Shown: positions 33,746-38,754 of the stretch, in pieces
How positions within the stretch are numbered: the stretch's first letter is position 1
How the letters are laid out: the number at the start of each line of letters is the position of its first letter
DNA from: Reticulitermes lucifugus
Taxonomy: Eukaryota > Arthropoda > Insecta > Blattodea > Rhinotermitidae
Length of the DNA: 38,754 nt
Assembly (NCBI GenBank): GCA_026260175.1
Contig: JAKCWW010000942.1
Location: 47,411 to 86,164 of the forward strand
Direction of reading: 5' to 3'
Program-made: the position numbers and the translations under genes
Notes under the pieces: generated by a model
Seen by the model: the letters and a program-made list of their open reading frames with translations, nothing else
Told to the model about the DNA's origin: nothing
Databases searched by the model: none

Positions 33746-36700
33746 ACAAGCGAAAAGAGGCCACAGCAACGCCCTCAGCTATCGTGAATGTCCTCATAGA
33801 GCCTGGCTGAGCCCACGACTACCAAGCGAACAGAAGACAGAGCATTGCTGACTGAGCCCATGCCGAACGAGCGAACAGAGGCCACAGCAGCGCCCACACC
33901 TGTCTTGCCCGCCACCACAGTGGCTCGCTGGGCCCACGCCGGCCAACCAAACAGAGACCAGATCAGCGCCCTCAACTGTCGTGCCCGCCAACACAGTGGC
34001 TGGCTGAGCCCTCGCCCACCGACCGAACAGAGGCCAGAGCAGCGTCCTCAATTGTCGTGCCCGCTGCCACAATGTCTCGATGATCCCACGCCAAACAAGC
34101 GAACAGTGGCCAGAGCAGCGACCTCACCTCTCGTGCTCGCCAACACAGTGGCTGTCTGAGTCAACGCCGATCGAGCGAACAGATTGCAGAGCAGCGCCCT
34201 CACCTATCGTTCTCGCAACCAAAGTTGCTGCATGAGCCCACGCCGACAGAGCGAACAGAGGCCAGAGCAGTGCTCGCACCTATCGTGCCTACCACCACAG
34301 TGGCTTTCTAGGCACACGCCGACTAAGAGAAGAGAGCCCAGAGCAGCGCTCTCATCTTTTGAGCCCGCCCCAAAGTGGCTGGCTGAGCACACGTAGGCCA
34401 AGCGAACAGAGTCCAGAGCAGCGTTCTCACCTGTTGTTCCCACCCCTCCAGTGGCTGGCCGAGCCCATGCCTACAGTGCTAGCAGATGCCAGAGCAGTGC
34501 CCTCACCTGTCGTGCCCGCTACCACAGTGGCTATCTGAGCCGACGCCGACCGATCGAACAGAGGCCAGAGCTGCGCCATCACCTGTCGTGCGCGCCAACA
34601 CAATGGCTGTACGAGCCCACGCTGACCGACAGGACAGAAGCCAGAGGAGCGTAGTCAAAACATAGGCTGGCTTAGCCAACGCCCACCGAAAGAACAGTGG
34701 CCAGAGAAGAACCCTCAGTTCTCGTGTCCGCCAGAACTGAGCCCATGCCGAACGAATGAACAGAGGCCAGAGCAGCGTCCTCACCTGCATTTCCTGCCAC
34801 CACAGTGGCTGGATGGCCTCACGCCGACCGTTCGAACAGAGGCCCGAGCAGCGCCCTCACCTGTCTTGCCCTTCACTACAGAGGCTCGCTGAGCCCAACA
34901 CGACTTTGCGAACAGAGTCCAGAGTAGCACACTTACCTGACTTGCCCGACACCACAGTGGCCGGCAGGCAACACGCCGACCGAGCGAACAGAGGCCAGAG
35001 CAGAACCCTCACTTGTCGTAACCGCCACCACAGTGGCTGTCTGAGCCAACACCGAACAATCGAACCGAGTACAGAGCAGCGCTTTCATCTGTCGCGCTCG
35101 CCACCGCAGTGGCTGGCTGAGCTCAAACCGCACGAGCGAACAGTGGCCAGATCCGCGCCGTCAACTGTCGTGTCCGCCAACACAGTGGTTGGTTGAGCCC
35201 ACGCCCAACGAGCAAAGAGCGGCCAGAGCAGCGCCCTCACCTGTAGTGACCGTCACCACAGTGACTGGTTGAGCCTACGCCGAACGAGAGGACTGAGGCC
35301 AGAGCAGGGACCTAAACTTTTCTGTCCGCCAACACAGTGGCTGGCTGATCCCACGACGCCCGAGAAAACAGAGGCCAGAGAAGCGCCCTGAACCTTCGCG
35401 AACGCCAACACAGTGGCTTGCTGAGCCCATGTGGACCAAGCGGACCGAAGCCACAGCAGCGCCCTCAACTGACGTGTCCGCCAGTATGATTGCTGGCTGA
35501 GCCCACGACGACCGATCGAACAGAGGAAAGAACCGAGCCATCACCTGTCGTGCCCGCCACCGCTCTGGCTGGCTAAGCTCACGCCGACCGAGCGAAAAGA
35601 GGCAACAGCAGCGCCCTCTACTTTCGTGACCGCCACCACAGTTGCTGGCTGAGCGCACGCCGAACGAGCGAACAGAGACCAGAGCAGCACCATCACCTGT
35701 CGTGCCCTCCACCACAGTGGCAGGTTGAGCCCAACACGACTATGCGAACACAGGTCAGAGCAGAACCCTCACTTGCCGTGCTCGCGACCACAGTGGCTAT
35801 GTGAGCCCAAGCCGACAGAGAAAACAGAGACACTAGCAGCGCCCTCATCTGTTTTTTCGCCAACAAAGGGGCTGGTTGAGCCCAAGCCGACCTATCGAAC
35901 AGGGGCCAGAGCTGCTCCCTCACATGTCGTTCTCGCCTACACAGGGCCTGCCTGAGCCCACAACGACCAATCGAACAGAAGGCAGACTAGCGCCCTCAAA
36001 TGTCGTGCCCGCCACCACAGTGGCTGGTTGAGCCCACACCGACCGAGCGAACAGAGGCCAGATATTCGCCCTCACCTGTCGTGCCCACCAACACAGTGGC
36101 TGGCTGAGCCCTTGCCGACCGATCGAACAGAGGATAAAGCAGCGCCATCACCTGTCGTGCGCGCCACAACAATGGCTGGCCGAGCCCACGCAGACCGAGA
36201 GGACAGAAGCCAGAGGAGCGCAGTTACCTGTCGTGCCCGCCAAAACATAGGGTGGCTGACCCGACGCCCACCGAAAGGAGAGAGGCCAGAGCAGCGACCT
36301 CAGCTCTTGTGTCCGCCAGCACTGTGGCTGGCTGGGCTCACGCCGACAAAGCGAACAGAGGGTACAGCAGCGCCCTCACATTTCGTGCCTGCCACCACAG
36401 TGGCTAGCTCAGCCTACGCCGAACAAGCGAACAGAGGCCAGATATGAGCCCTCAACTAGCGGGCCCGCCACCACAGTGGCTGGCTGAGCCCACGCCGAAC
36501 AGTCGAACAGAAGGCAGAAACGATCCCTCACCTGCCGTGCCCGCCACCACAGTGCCATTTTGAGGCCACGCCGACCGAGCGAACAGAGGCCAGAACAGCG
36601 CCATTACCTGTCGTGCAAGGTAACACAGTGGCTGGCCAAGACCACGCGAACTGAGCGAACAGAGGACAGATCAGCGCCCTCAAATCTCGTTACCTCCTTC

Positions 36701-38754
36701 ACAGTGGCTGGCTGAGCCCAAGCCTACCGAGCGAACAGAGGCCAGAGCAGCGCCCTCAAATTTTGTGCCCGCCACCACAGTCGCTGGCTGACCCCACGCC
36801 GAAAAAGAAGTCAGAGGCCAGAGAAGCGCCCTCAACTGTCGTGGCCGCCAACACAGTGGCTCGCCGTGCACACGTCCGAACAAGCGATCAGAGGCCAGAT
36901 CAGCGCCCTCACCTGTCGTGCCCACCACCACATTGGCTGGCTGAGCACACGCCGACCGGGAGAAAAGAGGCCAGAACATAGCCATCACTTGTCGTGCATG
37001 CCAACACATTGGCTGGATCAGCCCACGTCGACGGTGTGAAAAGTGGCAAGAGCACAGCCTTCAGCTGTCGGGCCCGCTACCACAGTGGCTGACTGAAACC
37101 ACACCGACCGAGCAAACAGAGGCCAGAACAGCGCCCTCACCTGTCGTGCGCGCCAACACAATGGCTGGCTGAGCCCACGCCGACCGAGGGAACAGAGGCC
37201 AGAGCAGCCAACTCACCTGATTTGCCCGCCACCACAGAGCCTGGCAGAGCCCAACAGGACTATGCGAACAGAGGCCAGTGCAGCACCCTCATCTACCGTG
37301 CCGCCACCACAGTGAATGGCCGAGCCCACGCCGACCGATGAAAAACAGGCCAGAGCAGCGCCCTAACCTCTCGTGCCCGCCAACACAGTGGTTGGCTCAA
37401 CCCACGCCGACCGATAGAAAAGAGGACCGAGCAACGCCCTCACCTGTCGTGCCCGCCAGTACTGTTGCTCGCTGAGCCCACACCGAACAAACGAACCGAG
37501 GACAGAGAAGCGCCCTCATCTGTCGTGACCGCCAATACAGTGGCTGGCTGAGCCCACGCCTACCGAGCAAACAGAGGATAAAGCAGCGCCCTCACCTGCC
37601 GTGCGGCCACTACAGGGGATGGCTGAACCCACGCCGACCGATGGAACTGAGACGAGAGAAGCTCTCTCACATGTCGTGCCAGCCAATTCAGTGCCTGTCC
37701 AAGCCCCCGCCTACCAAGCGAACAGAAGCCAGAGCAACGCGATTAACTGACGAAACCTCCACAACAGTGCCTGTCTCAGCCCACGCCGACCAAGCAAACA
37801 CAGGCTACAATAGCGCCCTCGCATGTCGTGACTACCACCACAGTGGCTACCCGAGCCTACGCCGACCAAGCGAACAGACGCCAGATCTGAGCCCTCACCT
37901 GGTGTGCCCACCACCACAGTGGCTGTCTGGGCCCAAGCCGACGAAGCGAACAGAGGATAGAGCGAACAGTGGCCTGATCAGCGCCCTCACGTGTCGCGCT
38001 AGCCACCACAGTGGCTGGCTGGGCCCACACCGACGAAGCGAACAGAGGATAGAGCTGCGCCCTCACATGTCGTGCCCGCCACGACAGTGGCTTTCTGATC
38101 ACACGACGACCAAGCGAAGAGGCCAGACCAGCGCCATCAACTATCGTGCCCGCCAACATAGTGGCTGGTTGATCCCACGCCTACCAAGCTATCAGAGGCC
38201 AGAGAAGCGCCCTCTCCTTTCGTTCCCGCTCACACAGTGCCTGGTTGAGCCCAACGCCGACCGAGCGAACAGAGGCCACAACAGCGTCCTCAACTGTCCT
38301 GCCCGCTTCCACAGTCGCTGGGTCAGCCCACGCCGACAGAGCGAAGAGGCCAGAGTGGTGCCCTGAAATTTCGTGCCCGCCAACACAGTGGCCTGCTGAG
38401 CCCACACCGAACAAGCGAACAGAGGTCTTATCTGCGCCCTCCACTGTCGTGCCCGCCACCACAGTGGCTGGCTCAGCCCTCGTTGACCAAGCGAACAGAG
38501 GACAGAGCAGCGCCATCATCTGTTGTGCCCGCTACCACACTGGCTGGCTAAGCCCACGCCAACTGAGCGAACAGAGGCCAGAGCAGCGCCTTCAATGGCG
38601 TGCCCGCCACCACAGTGGCTGGCTGAGCCCACGCCAACTGAGCGAACAGAGGCCAGAGCAGCGCCCACAATTGTCACGCCCGCAACCACAGTGGCTGGCT
38701 GAGCCCACGCCTACCGAGCGAACAGAAGCCAGATCAATGTCCTCACCTGTCGTG
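33720..38754 (+). repeat. 76-bp satellite, subfamily B, forward orientation (~66 monomers, runs off the window)
   Basis: The + strand now reads GCCACCACAGTGGCTGGCTG, AGCCCACGCCGACCGAGCGA, ACAGAGGCCAGAGCAGCGCC and CTCACCTGTCGTGCCC every 76 bp, the reverse complement of the preceding block. A few shortened monomers occur near 34,640-34,740. The open frames (up to 241 codons at 37,641-38,366) are repeat artefacts. The array has no end within the window. Confidence 0.95.

Noticed and set aside
18865..38519. Many long open frames (100-241 codons) on both strands, rich in Trp, Arg, Ser, Gly and Ala
   Set aside because: They follow the 76-bp satellite. Because 76 is not a multiple of 3, the frame rotates and the protein repeats every 76 residues (228 bp). 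The GC-rich monomer simply has few stop codons. They appear in several frames and on both strands, start at arbitrary monomers and contain no domain.
23741..38754. CRISPR-like array
   Set aside because: The units are contiguous diverged 76-bp tandem monomers without alternating constant repeats and unique spacers, in a eukaryotic context.

Overview
The window looks like part of a large, repeat-rich insect nuclear genome. A cockroach, termite, stick insect or similar polyneopteran is my best guess. The pointers are the last two recognisable coding exons of a neuroligin gene, long AT-rich introns and flanks, a tRNA-derived SINE, decayed retroposon fragments, and large satellite arrays. This host call is an inference from sequence style; no database search was possible.

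Region 1 (1-7 kb): the 3' part of a neuroligin gene on the + strand. A 95-nt exon (2003-2097) is joined by a phase-1 intron (2098-3245) to a long terminal exon (3246-5926). Together they encode the end of the esterase-like ectodomain, the stalk, the transmembrane segment and an unusually long cytoplasmic tail of about 734 residues. Earlier exons lie outside the window. The intron upstream of 2003 holds a tRNA-like SINE (about 629-838). The sequence after the stop holds a striking foldback element with two 166-bp arms (6143-6480), bracketed by a 14-bp direct repeat.

Region 2 (about 7-16.8 kb): AT-rich DNA with no convincing gene. It holds decayed repeat fragments at about 7.66-7.78, 11.7-12.1, 12.4-12.5, 14.0-14.3 and 15.9-16.25 kb, plus one weak exon-like open stretch at about 14.5-14.74 kb.

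Region 3 (16.8-38.75 kb): tandem-repeat DNA. A ~142-bp array (16.8-17.8 kb) comes first. It is followed by composite units built from a ~52-bp subrepeat block, a spacer that looks like rDNA external transcribed spacer, a ~175-bp fragment of the 5' end of 18S rRNA, and then a 76-bp satellite. Three 18S fragments are present (18.70, 21.33 and 22.00 kb). The 76-bp satellite has two related subfamilies: A in forward orientation (18.9-23.74 kb), and B in reverse orientation (23.75-33.71 kb, interrupted by an 820-bp non-satellite insert at 26.05-26.87 kb) and then forward again (33.72 kb to the window end). Roughly 240 monomers are present, with higher-order repeats and two orientation switches.

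The neuroligin is the only gene I can support. All long open frames in the satellite are explained by its GC-rich 76-bp period. The most unusual observations are the 18S-containing composite satellite, the orientation switches, a divergence pattern apparently dominated by C>A/G>T transversions with CpGs kept, and the foldback insertion just after the neuroligin stop codon.
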